Assembly: GCF_022749495.1 (NCBI RefSeq)
Contig: NZ_CP094241.1
Span: 992,001-1,056,000 of the forward strand
Length of the DNA stretch: 64,000 nucleotides
Direction: 5' to 3'
From: Neisseria macacae ATCC 33926
Lineage (GTDB): Bacteria > Pseudomonadota > Gammaproteobacteria > Burkholderiales > Neisseriaceae
Shown: positions 1 through 9,410 of the stretch, piece after piece
Layout of the letters: every line of letters starts with the position of its first letter
Numbering within the stretch: position 1 is the stretch's first letter
Translations under genes and position numbers: made by a program
The notes under the pieces: generated by a model
Seen by the model: the letters and a program-made list of their open reading frames with translations, nothing else
Databases searched by the model: none
Told to the model about the DNA's origin: nothing

Positions 1-109
1 GTATCGCGTATTTGTTGATTTCAGCCAATTTTTTCAGAGTGTTGCTACAAAGATAGGGGGAGATTATCTTGTTGAAGTTACGTTTTCAGACGACCTCCTG
101 AGACTAAAC

Positions 110-1546
110 TCAATCCGCTACATCGATACACAAATATTTCAATTCCAAATATTCGTCCGCACCGTATTTGCTGCCTTCGCGTCCCAGCCCGCTGCGTTTC
201 ACGCCGCCGAACGGTGCCGCTTCATTGCTGATTAAGCCGGTATTGATGCCGACCATGCCGTATTCCAAGGCTTCGCCGACGCGCCATTGGCGGGCGGTAT
301 TGGAAGTGAAGAGGTAGGCCGCCAAACCGTATTCCGTATCGTTGGCGGCCGCGATGACTTCGGCTTCGGTTTCAAAGCAGAACACGGGACACAACGGCCC
401 GAAGGTTTCTTCGCGCGCCACCGCCATTTGTGCCGTTACGCCGCTTAAGACGGTCGGTTCGAAAAACGTTCCGCCCAACGCGCTGCGTTTGCCGCCGGTC
501 AGGCAGACCGCGCCTTTTGAGAGCGCGTCGGCGATGTGCTGCTCGACTTTCTCCACCGCTTTTTCCTCAATCAGCGGCCCTTGGTTGACGCCTTCATCCA
601 AGCCGTTGCCCAATTTGAGCGCGGCTACTTTTTCACTTAATTTGCGGCAAAATTCGTCGTAAATGCCGGATTGAGCGTAAACACGGTTGGTGCAGACGCA
701 GGTCTGGCCGCTGTTGCGGAACTTGCTGGCGAGCGCGCCTTCGACGGCTTTGTCCAACTCGGCATCGTCAAACACGATAAACGGCGCGTTGCCGCCCAGT
801 TCCAAACTGAGTTTTTTAATGTCTGCCGCGCTGTCGGCAAAAATTTTCGCGCCGACTTCGGTCGAGCCGGTGAAGCTGATTTTGCGTACGGTTGGGTTCG
901 TGGCAAATTCATGGCTGATTTCCGAAGCACGGCCGCTGACGACGGGGAGCAAATCCTGCGGCACGCCTGCTTCGTAAGCCAATAGCGCCAGCGCATACGC
1001 GCTCAGGGGCGTGAGCGACGCAGGTTTGACTATCATCGCGCAGCCAACCGCCAAAGCAGGCGCAGCCTTGCGCGCAATCATCGCGGACGGAAAGTTCCAC
1101 GGCGTAATCGCGGCGGTAACGCCGACGGGCTGTTTCAACACGACCAGTTTTTGCGACGCTTTCACGCTCGTCAGCACATCGCCGTCAATCCGCCGCGCCT
1201 CTTCGGCAAACCAGCGCACAAACGAAGCCGCATAATCAATCTCGCCGCGCGCCTCGGTCAGGCTTTTGCCCTGTTCCATCGTCATGATGCGCGCCAGTTC
1301 TTCTTTGTTTTCCTTGATCAAAAAATACCAACGCCACAACACATCGGCGCGTTCCAACGCGGTTTTTGCCGCCCATAATTTTTGTGCAGCCTCCGCCTTT
1401 TGAATCAGTAGTTTGAGGTCGTCTGAACGAGTCGTGCGGACAAACGCCAAAGTCTCGCCCGTTGCCGGATTATCGACTTTGATACTGTCTGGAATCGGAA
1501 GAAAAGAAATATCGGGATGGTTTAACAATGATGCAAAAGAATTCAT
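110..1546 (-). CDS. gabD: NAD(P)-dependent succinate-semialdehyde dehydrogenase
   Basis: Aldehyde dehydrogenase superfamily protein of 478 residues, the usual length for GabD, which oxidises succinate semialdehyde to succinate. The catalytic cysteine lies in GQTCVCTNR and the general-base glutamate in ELGGNAPFIVF; TGSTEVG is the cofactor-binding segment. I chose the ATG at 1546 because GAGGGCAGGC lies just before it and the product then begins MNSFASLLNH, like other GabD proteins; an in-frame start at 1636 would add 30 unrelated residues. It stands alone here, with no GABA aminotransferase next to it. The exact substrate is inferred from the family. Confidence 0.82.
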   Translation of the reverse strand: MNSFASLLNHPDISFLPIPDSIKVDNPATGETLAFVRTTRSDDLKLLIQKAEAAQKLWAAKTALERADVLWRWYFLIKENKEELARIMTMEQGKSLTEARGEIDYAASFVRWFAEEARRIDGDVLTSVKASQKLVVLKQPVGVTAAITPWNFPSAMIARKAAPALAVGCAMIVKPASLTPLSAYALALLAYEAGVPQDLLPVVSGRASEISHEFATNPTVRKISFTGSTEVGAKIFADSAADIKKLSLELGGNAPFIVFDDAELDKAVEGALASKFRNSGQTCVCTNRVYAQSGIYDEFCRKLSEKVAALKLGNGLDEGVNQGPLIEEKAVEKVEQHIADALSKGAVCLTGGKRSALGGTFFEPTVLSGVTAQMAVAREETFGPLCPVFCFETEAEVIAAANDTEYGLAAYLFTSNTARQWRVGEALEYGMVGINTGLISNEAAPFGGVKRSGLGREGSKYGADEYLELKYLCIDVAD

Positions 1547-2049
1547 GCCTGCCCTCGTGTGTATAGATGATGGATGGAAGTCATTATTCTCTTCATAGGA
1601 TAAAAGCGCAAACTGCTTGAGCAATTTGAGCCACATGAGAAGAGGAACCCAAAGTAGGTAGCTAAAAAGGTCGTCTGAAAATGTCTTATGGGCTTGGTTA
1701 GGACTTTTCGTTTGAATGGTAAGAAAGTGTTTTGACCGGCTGATAAGACATATTCAGGCAATTTTTATTTTTGAATTTCTTGTTTGCCTATATGGGTTAT
1801 ATAAAAATGGAATATTTTTATGTTAAACAACGGAATAGGTTTTTAAATCATTTTAACTATTGAATGCGGATATATCTGGCAAATGTTTGCATGCGCTTAA
1901 AAACTTGTTAAAATCTCAAAAAATTATACAAATAATAATCAAAATCATTATATTTATATTCCAATCTGACTTGCGGCAAAACCTTTCCGAAGTTGTCTGA
2001 ACATTTTCAGACGACGCTGTCTGACATTCCGCCACACAAGGAATCCGTT
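1547..2049. other. Intergenic region with promoter of the TonB receptor
   Basis: AT-rich spacer between the divergently oriented gabD and receptor genes. It holds a DUS near 1668, a second reversed DUS-like site near 2006, and a Fur-box match at 1934-1952. I see no convincing gene in it. Confidence 0.6.
1934..1952 (+). promoter_or_regulatory. Candidate Fur box upstream of TonB-dependent receptor
   Basis: AATAATCAAAATCATTATA matches the classical 19-base Fur consensus GATAATGATAATCATTATC at 15 positions by my count. It sits about 100 bases before the receptor start, next to the TATACA-like sequence at 1925-1930 that could be a -10 element. Iron repression of the receptor is therefore likely but untested, and the AT-rich context raises the chance of a random match. 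Confidence 0.65.
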
Positions 2050-5000
2050 ATGAAGCCAGTCAAAGTCAACACCCTTGCCGCCTGCATCACCGCCATCGGT
2101 TTCTCTCCCATCATTTATGCTGCCGATAATACGCCGACCGTCATTCTCGATCCCGTTACCGTCAAAGGCACACGCAATAAAGATGAAATCGGTAAAAGCC
2201 GAGTTTATACCCGCGAAATCGTCAACCTCTACAAAGGCAAGGAGGATGTCGAAACCTTCAAAGGCAACACCGTGTCCGACCTCTTCAGCGGCCTGCCCGG
2301 TGTCTACAGCGGCGAGGCGCGCAACAGCGGCGCGCTCGACCCCAATATCCGCGGCGTGCAGGGGCAGGGGCGCATCCCCGTTACCATCGACGGCACCGAG
2401 CAGGCGATTACCGTCTGGCGCGGCATGTTTGGCGCAAACAACCGCAACTATGTCGATCCCAATATCATCAGCAGCGTGTATGTGGAAAAAGGCCCGTCGT
2501 TCAACCGCGAAGTCAAAAGCGGTATCGGCGGTTCGGTGGCGCTGAAAACCCTCGAAGCCGACGACATCGTGTCCAAAGGTCAGAAATACGGCGTGGAAAT
2601 CAAGGCAGAGGCTAGCAACAATTCCATCAAGCCGCGCAAAGCCACCTATGCCGAAAACGTGGACTACCGTACCTTGGAAAATCCTTTAAATGTAATGGGC
2701 GGATACTGGCGGTTTTATGCCGACGATTCCGACAGATTAACCCCGCGCTTCGGCGGCAAGCATAAATTTTCGGAAGACAAGGCCTACCGCATCGCCGCCG
2801 CGACCAAACAAGATAATTTCGATGCCTTGGTTGCCTATGCCTACCGCAACAAGGGCAATTACTTTTCAGGCAAAAAAGGCGCGCACCGTTACGGTTATTA
2901 TTCTGCCGACAATGCCGAGAACCTCCGCAGACTGAACGAACGGGGAATAAAGGAACTCAGCCCCGAAGCCCCCATTATCGGCCTCTTCTATACGCCGGGG
3001 GGCGAAGTAGCCAATACTTCGCTGGAAACCGAATCCTGGCTGGGCAAAACCACCTTCCGCCTGCCGAACAACCAAAGCATCAAACTCGGCCTGCGCCACA
3101 CGCACTCCACCTTCGGCGAGGTCATGCCCTCGCGTATCCTCAGCGGTGGCGGTTTACAAGGTGAAAACGTCAATTCTCGAAATAAAATCGCCGAATGGCC
3201 GCAGGCGTGGGTCAAGCAGCGTGCCTACAATATCGACTATTCGTGGAAGCCCGAAGGCAGCCGCTGGATTGATTTGAACGCCTCGCTGTGGACTACCCGC
3301 ACCCGCTCCAAAACCAATTCCTCCGGCGGCGTTCCCGGCGATATTGCTTGGACCGACGTGGGATGGAATGCGGCCGCCGACGACTGGATTCAAGGCCTTC
3401 GCAAAAGGCCCGGTTTGGACGAAGGCCTGCCGAATACCGACGGCCGCTTCAATACCCGCCAGGCGCAGGCGCTCTACGCCACCAACAACCGCAACGGCTT
3501 CAATTTCTCCAACCGTATGAAGCTGCGCGACAATCTTGAGCTGACCGTATTGGGCGACTTTCAGAACGAAAAACTGGCAACGCATAACGAATTTGCCGAT
3601 TTATATGGCAACCGCTACAAAAAGGAATTTGATCAAAACTTGATCTATCCCAGTTCATTTCTTGATACTATCACCTACCCGCGCAACGGCAGGCGGCGCG
3701 AATACAACCTCGGCTTCAATTTCCGCTTCGAACCGCGCCCGTGGCTGACGCTGACCGCAGGCGCGCGCTATACCAACTTCTCCCTGCAAGACGACAGTGT
3801 CAAAAAATTCTTAGACAACGGCGGTGAATTGGAAGCCCACAGGGGGCTTCGATATAGAGCCGAAGTTGTAGCAACGAAAAAGGATTACGAAGCCTACCAA
3901 AAAGCCAATGCCTGCATCATGTCGCCTACGTGCGAACCGACACAAGACATGTTGGATGCATCTGCTAAAATTAATCCCGTAGGAGCTGACGGTATACTAC
4001 CAGTGTATATTAATCAAGCGCGTTTCGATTGGGCTAAAGACCAATACGGCAAACTGAATATGGCCGACCATCCGGTATTGAATAATCCCAAAGTGCTGAC
4101 CCGTGTCGAGAACCCCGCCTATAATCCGGCTGATCCCAGTAGCCCGCGTTTTGTAAATAAATTCCAGAGCTTTAGGGCCGAGGGTTCAGGCGAACTTGCA
4201 GGCGACGTTACTTACAGAACCCCGCTGACCTCGGCGCAGAAGCAGCAGGCGCTGAAGCAGAAAGGCAGCGGCTGGGCACCCGCCGCCTCGGTAACCTTCA
4301 ATCTGACCGACTATGCCCGCGCCTACCTGCGCTATACCCAAACCCTGCGTTTTCCCAGCATTTTCGAGGGCACCGTAGGTGTTCCCATCAGCCCGCAGCT
4401 CAACACCACCTCGGTAAACCGCTATGGCTACCAATGGAAACCCGAACGCGGCAAAAATTTCGAGGTCGGCTATATCCACGACCTGACCGGAATGTTCCCG
4501 AAAATGCGCAAGGCCGATTTCCGCATCAACTATTTCCGCAACACCACCAAAAACATCATCGACCGCAACGACCAGCTTGAATTCGAACAATTCGACAAGC
4601 AGATACGTTCTGGCGCGGAATTGTCCGCCCGCTTCGATACCGGCAAGGTGTACGGCAGCCTCGGCGTCATCCGCACCATCCGCAACGACGTCTGCGACGA
4701 AGGTGCCGCATTCACTGATCAATTACAGTCAGCCGTACTGAGATTGCATGTTCAAAGCAGCGGTAGCAAACCGCTGCTGCGCGCGCCGACCTGTTTCCCA
4801 GGCGGAGTGAAAATCGATGGTTACCTGTCATCTATGATGCAGCCGCGCTGGTCGGTCGATGCCGAGTTGGGCGCACGTTTCCTGAAAAACAAACTGGATG
4901 TCGGCACCCGCTTCCACTGGCACAGCGACGTCTATAAAACCCGTGTAGACTCATGGCGCGGCTTCGAGCGGGCGGTTAACGACCACTACGCCACCGCTGT

Positions 5001-5217
5001 GGACGAAGTCAAAGGTTATACTGACGGCATAGAAGATATGCGTTGGACCCCCACGGCCGTCGTCGATGCCTATCTGCGCTACCGCATCAACAAAAACATC
5101 ACCGCTGAGTTGGTGGGCACCAACCTGACCAACCGCTACTATATGGACCCGTTCAGCCGCTCCTTCATGCCCGCACCGGGCAGGACGATCAGGATAGGGA
5201 TTACGGGCAAATTTTGA
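2050..5217 (+). CDS. TonB-dependent outer-membrane receptor, probably for hemophore, heme or metal-protein complexes
   Basis: A receptor of 1,055 residues starting at the ATG at 2050 (AAGG before it, typical signal peptide ending around IIYAAD). A TonB-box-like stretch TVILDPVTVKG follows, then a plug domain with GLPGVYSGEARNSG, IRGVQGQGRIPVTIDG and VYVEKGPSF, and a 22-strand-type barrel ending in the terminal phenylalanine of RIGITGKF. The barrel is long, with big loops that contain cysteine pairs (around residues 620-640 and 900-940), as in receptors that bind whole proteins rather than small siderophores. It is followed by two hemophilin-like genes and a Slam gene, the arrangement known for HphA/HphR-type hemophore uptake, so its ligand is probably a secreted hemophore. 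The function is inferred from context. Confidence 0.85.
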   Translation: MKPVKVNTLAACITAIGFSPIIYAADNTPTVILDPVTVKGTRNKDEIGKSRVYTREIVNLYKGKEDVETFKGNTVSDLFSGLPGVYSGEARNSGALDPNIRGVQGQGRIPVTIDGTEQAITVWRGMFGANNRNYVDPNIISSVYVEKGPSFNREVKSGIGGSVALKTLEADDIVSKGQKYGVEIKAEASNNSIKPRKATYAENVDYRTLENPLNVMGGYWRFYADDSDRLTPRFGGKHKFSEDKAYRIAAATKQDNFDALVAYAYRNKGNYFSGKKGAHRYGYYSADNAENLRRLNERGIKELSPEAPIIGLFYTPGGEVANTSLETESWLGKTTFRLPNNQSIKLGLRHTHSTFGEVMPSRILSGGGLQGENVNSRNKIAEWPQAWVKQRAYNIDYSWKPEGSRWIDLNASLWTTRTRSKTNSSGGVPGDIAWTDVGWNAAADDWIQGLRKRPGLDEGLPNTDGRFNTRQAQALYATNNRNGFNFSNRMKLRDNLELTVLGDFQNEKLATHNEFADLYGNRYKKEFDQNLIYPSSFLDTITYPRNGRRREYNLGFNFRFEPRPWLTLTAGARYTNFSLQDDSVKKFLDNGGELEAHRGLRYRAEVVATKKDYEAYQKANACIMSPTCEPTQDMLDASAKINPVGADGILPVYINQARFDWAKDQYGKLNMADHPVLNNPKVLTRVENPAYNPADPSSPRFVNKFQSFRAEGSGELAGDVTYRTPLTSAQKQQALKQKGSGWAPAASVTFNLTDYARAYLRYTQTLRFPSIFEGTVGVPISPQLNTTSVNRYGYQWKPERGKNFEVGYIHDLTGMFPKMRKADFRINYFRNTTKNIIDRNDQLEFEQFDKQIRSGAELSARFDTGKVYGSLGVIRTIRNDVCDEGAAFTDQLQSAVLRLHVQSSGSKPLLRAPTCFPGGVKIDGYLSSMMQPRWSVDAELGARFLKNKLDVGTRFHWHSDVYKTRVDSWRGFERAVNDHYATAVDEVKGYTDGIEDMRWTPTAVVDAYLRYRINKNITAELVGTNLTNRYYMDPFSRSFMPAPGRTIRIGITGKF

Positions 5218-5226
5218 CCTATCGTC

Positions 5227-5301
5227 AGGCCGTCTGAAAAATACCGCCGCGCCAAAGCAGCCGGAAGATTTTCAGACGGTCTCTTCCTTTTCAGACGGCC
5301 T
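5227..5301 (+). terminator. DUS-derived inverted repeats after the receptor gene
   Basis: AGGCCGTCTGAAAA (5227-5240) can pair with TTTTCAGACGGCCT (5288-5301), or its inner part with TTTTCAGACGG (5269-5279). Inverted DUS pairs commonly act as terminators in Neisseria. The loops are long (28-47 bases), so strength is uncertain. The dialect here has C where most DUS in the window have T. Confidence 0.5.
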
Positions 5302-5564
5302 TCTCCGCCTTTTCAAACCCATCCATTACTCCCTTTGACAAAACCGCCCTTCCCACTACCCCGCCATTTCCGCACAACGGCAATCCGAACCTGTCATCAC
5401 CTCGACAACAAATCCGCGCCATCTCCACGCAGACGGGAATGGGGGAAACAAAGCAGATTTATCCGTGCTGGCATTAGATATTTATGTAACCGCTACAACA
5501 ATTATTTCTTTAGTTATATTTGATTAACGCAAAAGTTAATAGATAAAATATATTTAACAAAGAA

Positions 5565-5583
5565 GATAATTAAAATTATTTTT
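5565..5583 (+). promoter_or_regulatory. Candidate Fur box upstream of first hemophilin gene
   Basis: GATAATTAAAATTATTTTT matches the 19-base Fur consensus at 14 positions by my count. It is 146 bases before the hemophilin start in very AT-rich sequence, so a chance match is possible. If real, the hemophilin-Slam unit has its own iron-controlled promoter separate from the receptor. Confidence 0.45.
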
Positions 5584-5728
5584 ATTTGCATTAGTTGTAA
5601 TCAGGCGTATAGTTCATATTACCTTCTGAATGCATTAAAGACCGCTTATCCGAATCCGGTCCGATTGAAACGGCCTTTTGTAAATCTTCGGAAGGTATTT
5701 GTAAACACCACATTTAGGAGATTTAATC

Positions 5729-6622
5729 ATGACACACGCTAAACTTCTGATGGCCTTGGCCGCCGTGTTTGCCGCATCTTCTGCCCAAGCTCAAATCCGC
5801 ACTTTTACTTCTGGTACGCAGATAGGGGCAACGGTTACAAACAACGGACTTCCCCGTCATATCGAATTGGGAATAGAAGGAGAAGGCAATTACAGAGGCA
5901 AGGCTGCTATCAATGTTGTTGACCCCAGTCTAGCAGCCCTATCCAAACAGAAAAAGGTAGCTAATAACAATCCCACTCCGTTCGCCAAAGTAGATTCTAT
6001 CGGAACAAGACCATTTATCCGCCACTTGGCCAACGGCATTGTTAATAAGGACAGAAACGGCGTTATCGTTGCCCGCATGTACCGTATGAGTGGTTCTACT
6101 TGGGACGCGCTTTACAACAACAAAATATGGAAAATGCCCAACCACTCCCATTTGGGCCGTATGACTTACAGTAAAGTCGGCAATCTGGATGTGTATTTCG
6201 GCGAATGGGCGGATGTGAAAGCGGGAGCAGGTGCGGGTACTGTCGGTACCAATACTTCCGTGTTCTACAACGGCACGGGTAAAACTACCAGAATGCCGAC
6301 CAGCGGCAAGGCTACCTATGCCGTCAAAGGTATCAACAATTACGTCAACCAGAACTCGCCCATCATGACCGGCACGCTGACCGCCGATTTCGGTGCCAAG
6401 AAATTGAACGGTACGATTACCAAAACAGGTTTGAGTGTTGCAATCGACAATGCCGTTATCAATACCGCCCAGGCTTCGTTTAGCGGCGCCGCCAAAGCCA
6501 ACAGTAGCATCAACGGCAGAACCCAAGGCCATTTCTACGGCAACAATGCCGCCGCGCTGGCAGGGGTAGCCGATTTTAATAATCCTAAACTCAATACTGC
6601 CTTCGGCGGCACCAGACGCTAA
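5729..6622 (+). CDS. Hemophilin-like Slam-dependent secreted protein, copy 1
   Basis: A 297-residue exported protein. Residues 1-21 form a signal peptide ending AQA before QIRTF; there is no lipobox cysteine, so the mature protein should be soluble rather than lipid-anchored. The C-terminal half is the small beta-barrel type found in TbpB-like and hemophilin proteins: NGTGKTT, then LTADFGAKKLNGTIT, then FYGNNAAALAGVADF near the end. TAGGAG precedes the ATG. A Slam gene lies two genes downstream and a TonB-dependent receptor upstream, matching known hemophilin (HphA) loci. Histidines in the N-terminal half (RHIELG, IRHLANG, NHSHLG) are possible heme ligands. Secretion by Slam and heme binding are inferences. 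Confidence 0.8.
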   Translation: MTHAKLLMALAAVFAASSAQAQIRTFTSGTQIGATVTNNGLPRHIELGIEGEGNYRGKAAINVVDPSLAALSKQKKVANNNPTPFAKVDSIGTRPFIRHLANGIVNKDRNGVIVARMYRMSGSTWDALYNNKIWKMPNHSHLGRMTYSKVGNLDVYFGEWADVKAGAGAGTVGTNTSVFYNGTGKTTRMPTSGKATYAVKGINNYVNQNSPIMTGTLTADFGAKKLNGTITKTGLSVAIDNAVINTAQASFSGAAKANSSINGRTQGHFYGNNAAALAGVADFNNPKLNTAFGGTRR

Positions 6623-6745
6623 AGCAGGCTGATTGGAAAACGATAATTATCCGTCGAGCGGAAGCCCCGCTTTCGCCCGATTCGGTTTCAGACGACCTTT
6701 AAACGAATTTTCAAAAAATATTCAGCTACATTAAAGAGGTTGATT

Positions 6746-7633
6746 ATGAAACACACCGAACTTCTGATAATAGCGGTGGCTGTGTTTGCCGCTACCGCCG
6801 CGCAGGCACAGCCCCATTTTTTTGTATCCGGCACTCAAGCGGGCGCAACGGTTACGGACGGCAGGCAGCCGCGCTATATCAGGCTCGGAACCGAATCGTC
6901 AGGCTGGTACGGAAACAGGGCCTCCGTTCATATTACTTATTCCAATCTACTGACTTATAAAGGGAAAAGGCTGTACCACACCCATAAAAATTCGACTTCG
7001 TTCGCCCGCTTCGACGAAATCGGCAGATTACCGCTTACCCGCCGGTTATTCGACGGTATCGTCAACCGTGATGATAACGGCGTAACCGTTACCCGCCTTT
7101 ACCGTATGTACAGCCCGATTTACAGATATGTCCCCGGCGGGGTACCCAACGATTATTCCAACCTGGGCCGCATGTCTTTTGCCAGGGTCGGCAACGCGGA
7201 TGTGTATTTCGGCGATTGGGCGGACGTGCAGCCGGGTGCGGCGGCGGGAACTGCCGGAACCAATTATTCCGTGTTCTACAACGGTACGGGCAAAACCACG
7301 AAAATGCCGACCGGCGGCACCGCCGTTTACTCGGTCAAAGGTATTAATCATCATGTTGATGCCAATACCCCCCTGCTGACCGGCGATTTAAAGGCGGACT
7401 TCGCTAAAAAAAGGCTGAACGGCACGATTAAACGCCCCGGCCTGAGCGTTACCGTCGATAATGCCGTTATCAACACCGCGAACGCTTCGTTCGGCGGCAG
7501 GGCTACGGCCAACGATGTAAGCGGTACGACCCGTGGCAATTTCTACGGCAACGATGCCGCCGCACTGGCCGGTGTCGCCGAGTTCGCCCGAAATCCGAAT
7601 CTCAATACTGCTTTCGGCGGTACGAAAAAATAA
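6746..7633 (+). CDS. Hemophilin-like Slam-dependent secreted protein, copy 2
   Basis: A 295-residue paralogue of the preceding gene, starting at the ATG at 6746 behind AAAGAGG (an upstream TTG at 6740 overlaps the spacer and is unlikely). The signal peptide ends AQA before QPHFF and there is no lipobox. The C-terminal barrel is closely similar to copy 1 (SVFYNGTGKTTKMPT, VDNAVINTA, FYGNDAAALAGVAEF, LNTAFGGTKK). The N-terminal half is much more diverged, with tyrosine-rich stretches and histidines at LYHTHKN instead of NHSHLG. The pair looks like a tandem duplication followed by divergence of the ligand-binding half. Probable role: secreted hemophore exported by the adjacent Slam. Confidence 0.8.
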   Translation: MKHTELLIIAVAVFAATAAQAQPHFFVSGTQAGATVTDGRQPRYIRLGTESSGWYGNRASVHITYSNLLTYKGKRLYHTHKNSTSFARFDEIGRLPLTRRLFDGIVNRDDNGVTVTRLYRMYSPIYRYVPGGVPNDYSNLGRMSFARVGNADVYFGDWADVQPGAAAGTAGTNYSVFYNGTGKTTKMPTGGTAVYSVKGINHHVDANTPLLTGDLKADFAKKRLNGTIKRPGLSVTVDNAVINTANASFGGRATANDVSGTTRGNFYGNDAAALAGVAEFARNPNLNTAFGGTKK

Positions 7634-7718
7634 TAATTGAAAACCCGAATGTCTGCCGGCCCGCTTCAGAGGCCGTCTGAAAACCCAATCCTACCACGCC
7701 AAAAGGAAAGTAATCTAA

Positions 7719-9185
7719 ATGAAACGCCTGCTCATCCTGCCCGTTTTTCTGAGCCTGCTGCCCCACGCGTTTGCCGACGACAGGGAAGACCGCTTCATGC
7801 AGCTCAAACAGGGAACGGAACTCCGCCGCGCGCAGCAGGAAAGGAACGAAGCGGACAATACGGCGATTGAGTTCGGCGCGGGAGAAGTGCAGGACGGCGA
7901 AGATTTGGCGTTGTCGCTGATGAAGGCGGTCAACGCGCAAAACGAAGAGGAAACGGCGCGGCTGTTGGACATTTACCGCCGTCAGGATGATTCCGACCCC
8001 GATATAGTGCTGTTTGCCGAGGCCAATCAGGCGGTGTTCCGCGACGATTTGAAGGCCGCGCTGGCGAAATACCGCGAGCTTTACCGTAAAAATCCCGAAT
8101 TTCTGCGCGGCCGCCTGGATTTGGCGCGGCTGCTGTTTATAGACAAACAAAACAAAGAATCGGCGGCATTGTTCGACGGCATCGATATTCCTGAAGTGCC
8201 CGCCGTCAATGAGAAAATCAAAGTGTTTGCCGACGCTTTGAAGAAACGCGATGCGTGGAGCGGTTCGGTTTCGTTCGGCGCGGGTTACGACACCAACTTA
8301 AACCAATCGTCGGGCGCGACGGTTGTCCGCAATCAGACAAGCTGCGGTTTCGATTCGAACGGGCAACCGATTCTGGACGGCGACGGAATGCTGTCCTGCC
8401 GCAACGAACGGCTTGACGCCTACGCGCCCGATGCGTTGAAAAACCGGATGTGGGTATATGAAGCCAACTTAAGCAGACGCATTTCGCTCAACGGCCACCA
8501 CGGCCTGCAACTGGGCGGCTACGCATGGGGCCGGCTCTATCCCGGCAACAAGGAATACGGCGAACACAATATCAACGTCAGCCCCGCTTACAGTTTTCAG
8601 AGCAAAGACCATTCCTTCAGTATCGGCCCGCAGGTGCAATACGAATGGTCGGGCGGCAAACTGCGCGACAGCAGCGCCGGCATCAGCACGGCATACAGCC
8701 GCACCTTTTCCGACCAAGCCTCGCTGGGCGTGCAGCTTGATCACAAATACGACCGCTACCGCGGCGAATTAAAACATTTCAACGGCCCGCAGACGCTTCT
8801 GTTCACCACCGCCATCTACGCCCTGCCGAAAGACTGGCTGGTATTCGGCGGCTACGACTACCTGCGCAAAAACAGCCGCGAAAAAGTGGATTCCTACCGC
8901 CGGCACGGCCTGCGCGCGGGTGTCAACAAACGTTTCGAATCCGGCATCGACGCCACCTTTCAGGCAATCTGGCGTAAAACAGCATATCAGGACTACCATG
9001 CCTGGCTGGAAACCCGCCGCCATGATTCCGAACGCACCTATCAGTTGGACATCAAATTTGACCGTCCGTCCTTCCGCGGCATCACGCCCGTTTTCAGCAT
9101 CAAACACACCGACAACAAAAGCTCGTCCTGGCTGAACCGCTACAAACGCAACGAATTTACCGTCAAAGCAGAATACAAGTTTTAA
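7719..9185 (+). CDS. Surface lipoprotein assembly modifier (Slam), type XI secretion outer-membrane protein
   Basis: A 488-residue outer-membrane protein of the DUF560/Slam family. After a signal peptide ending HAFA there is an N-terminal periplasmic domain (about residues 20-165) with TPR-like helices (LAKYRELYRKNPEFLRGRLDLARLLFID), then a C-terminal barrel of about 14 strands beginning at WSGSVSFGAGYDTNLNQSSG and ending in FTVKAEYKF. Slam proteins move TbpB-like lipoproteins and soluble hemophilins across the outer membrane. It begins 86 bases after copy 2 with AAAAGGAAAG as ribosome-binding site, so the three genes are probably cotranscribed and the two hemophilin-like proteins are its likely cargo. 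Confidence 0.9.
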   Translation: MKRLLILPVFLSLLPHAFADDREDRFMQLKQGTELRRAQQERNEADNTAIEFGAGEVQDGEDLALSLMKAVNAQNEEETARLLDIYRRQDDSDPDIVLFAEANQAVFRDDLKAALAKYRELYRKNPEFLRGRLDLARLLFIDKQNKESAALFDGIDIPEVPAVNEKIKVFADALKKRDAWSGSVSFGAGYDTNLNQSSGATVVRNQTSCGFDSNGQPILDGDGMLSCRNERLDAYAPDALKNRMWVYEANLSRRISLNGHHGLQLGGYAWGRLYPGNKEYGEHNINVSPAYSFQSKDHSFSIGPQVQYEWSGGKLRDSSAGISTAYSRTFSDQASLGVQLDHKYDRYRGELKHFNGPQTLLFTTAIYALPKDWLVFGGYDYLRKNSREKVDSYRRHGLRAGVNKRFESGIDATFQAIWRKTAYQDYHAWLETRRHDSERTYQLDIKFDRPSFRGITPVFSIKHTDNKSSSWLNRYKRNEFTVKAEYKF

Positions 9186-9188
9186 GCA

Positions 9189-9228
9189 CTCGAGGTCGTC
9201 TGAAAACGAATTTTCAGACGACCTCGAG
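9189..9228 (+). terminator. DUS-pair terminator after Slam gene
   Basis: A perfect 18-base inverted repeat, CTCGAGGTCGTCTGAAAA and its complement, around a 4-base loop CGAA, starting four bases after the Slam stop codon. It incorporates two uptake sequences. Only a weak T-rich stretch follows. Confidence 0.75.
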
Positions 9229-9338
9229 GGTTTCTGTTGCATAAGCTGTCAGCTAAGGAGTCGGTTTTGTAAGAGTGCTATTTTTATCCTGAATACACGT
9301 TATAATACGAACCTTGTTTTCAAACCGATTCGAGATTC

Positions 9339-9380
9339 CGTTTTCAGACGACCTTTAAGATAAAAGGTCGTCTGAAAACG
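9339..9380. terminator. DUS inverted pair upstream of dnaG
   Basis: Perfect 18-base arms CGTTTTCAGACGACCTTT and complement around a 6-base loop, 30 bases before the dnaG start. It may insulate dnaG from upstream transcription or simply be a paired uptake site. Confidence 0.55.
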
Positions 9381-9410
9381 TTTGTCCCGCCCATACGCAT
9401 CCGCCGAACT

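Larger units (their letters stand above)
5218..5728. other. Intergenic region between receptor and hemophilin genes
   Basis: About 510 bases. The first part has uptake-sequence repeats of the AGGCCGTCTGAA form that can fold as a terminator (5227-5301). The second part is very AT-rich and holds a candidate Fur box at 5565-5583. A 62-codon open frame at 5335-5523 has no ribosome-binding site or recognisable product and I do not call it a gene. Confidence 0.6.

Noticed and set aside
5335..5523. A 62-codon frame between the receptor and hemophilin genes
   Set aside because: No ribosome-binding site, no recognisable product, and it crosses from repeat to AT-rich sequence.
9189..9380. Regularly spaced palindromes as a CRISPR array
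   Set aside because: The repeats are DNA uptake sequences used as inverted pairs; there are no unique spacers of constant length and no cas genes.
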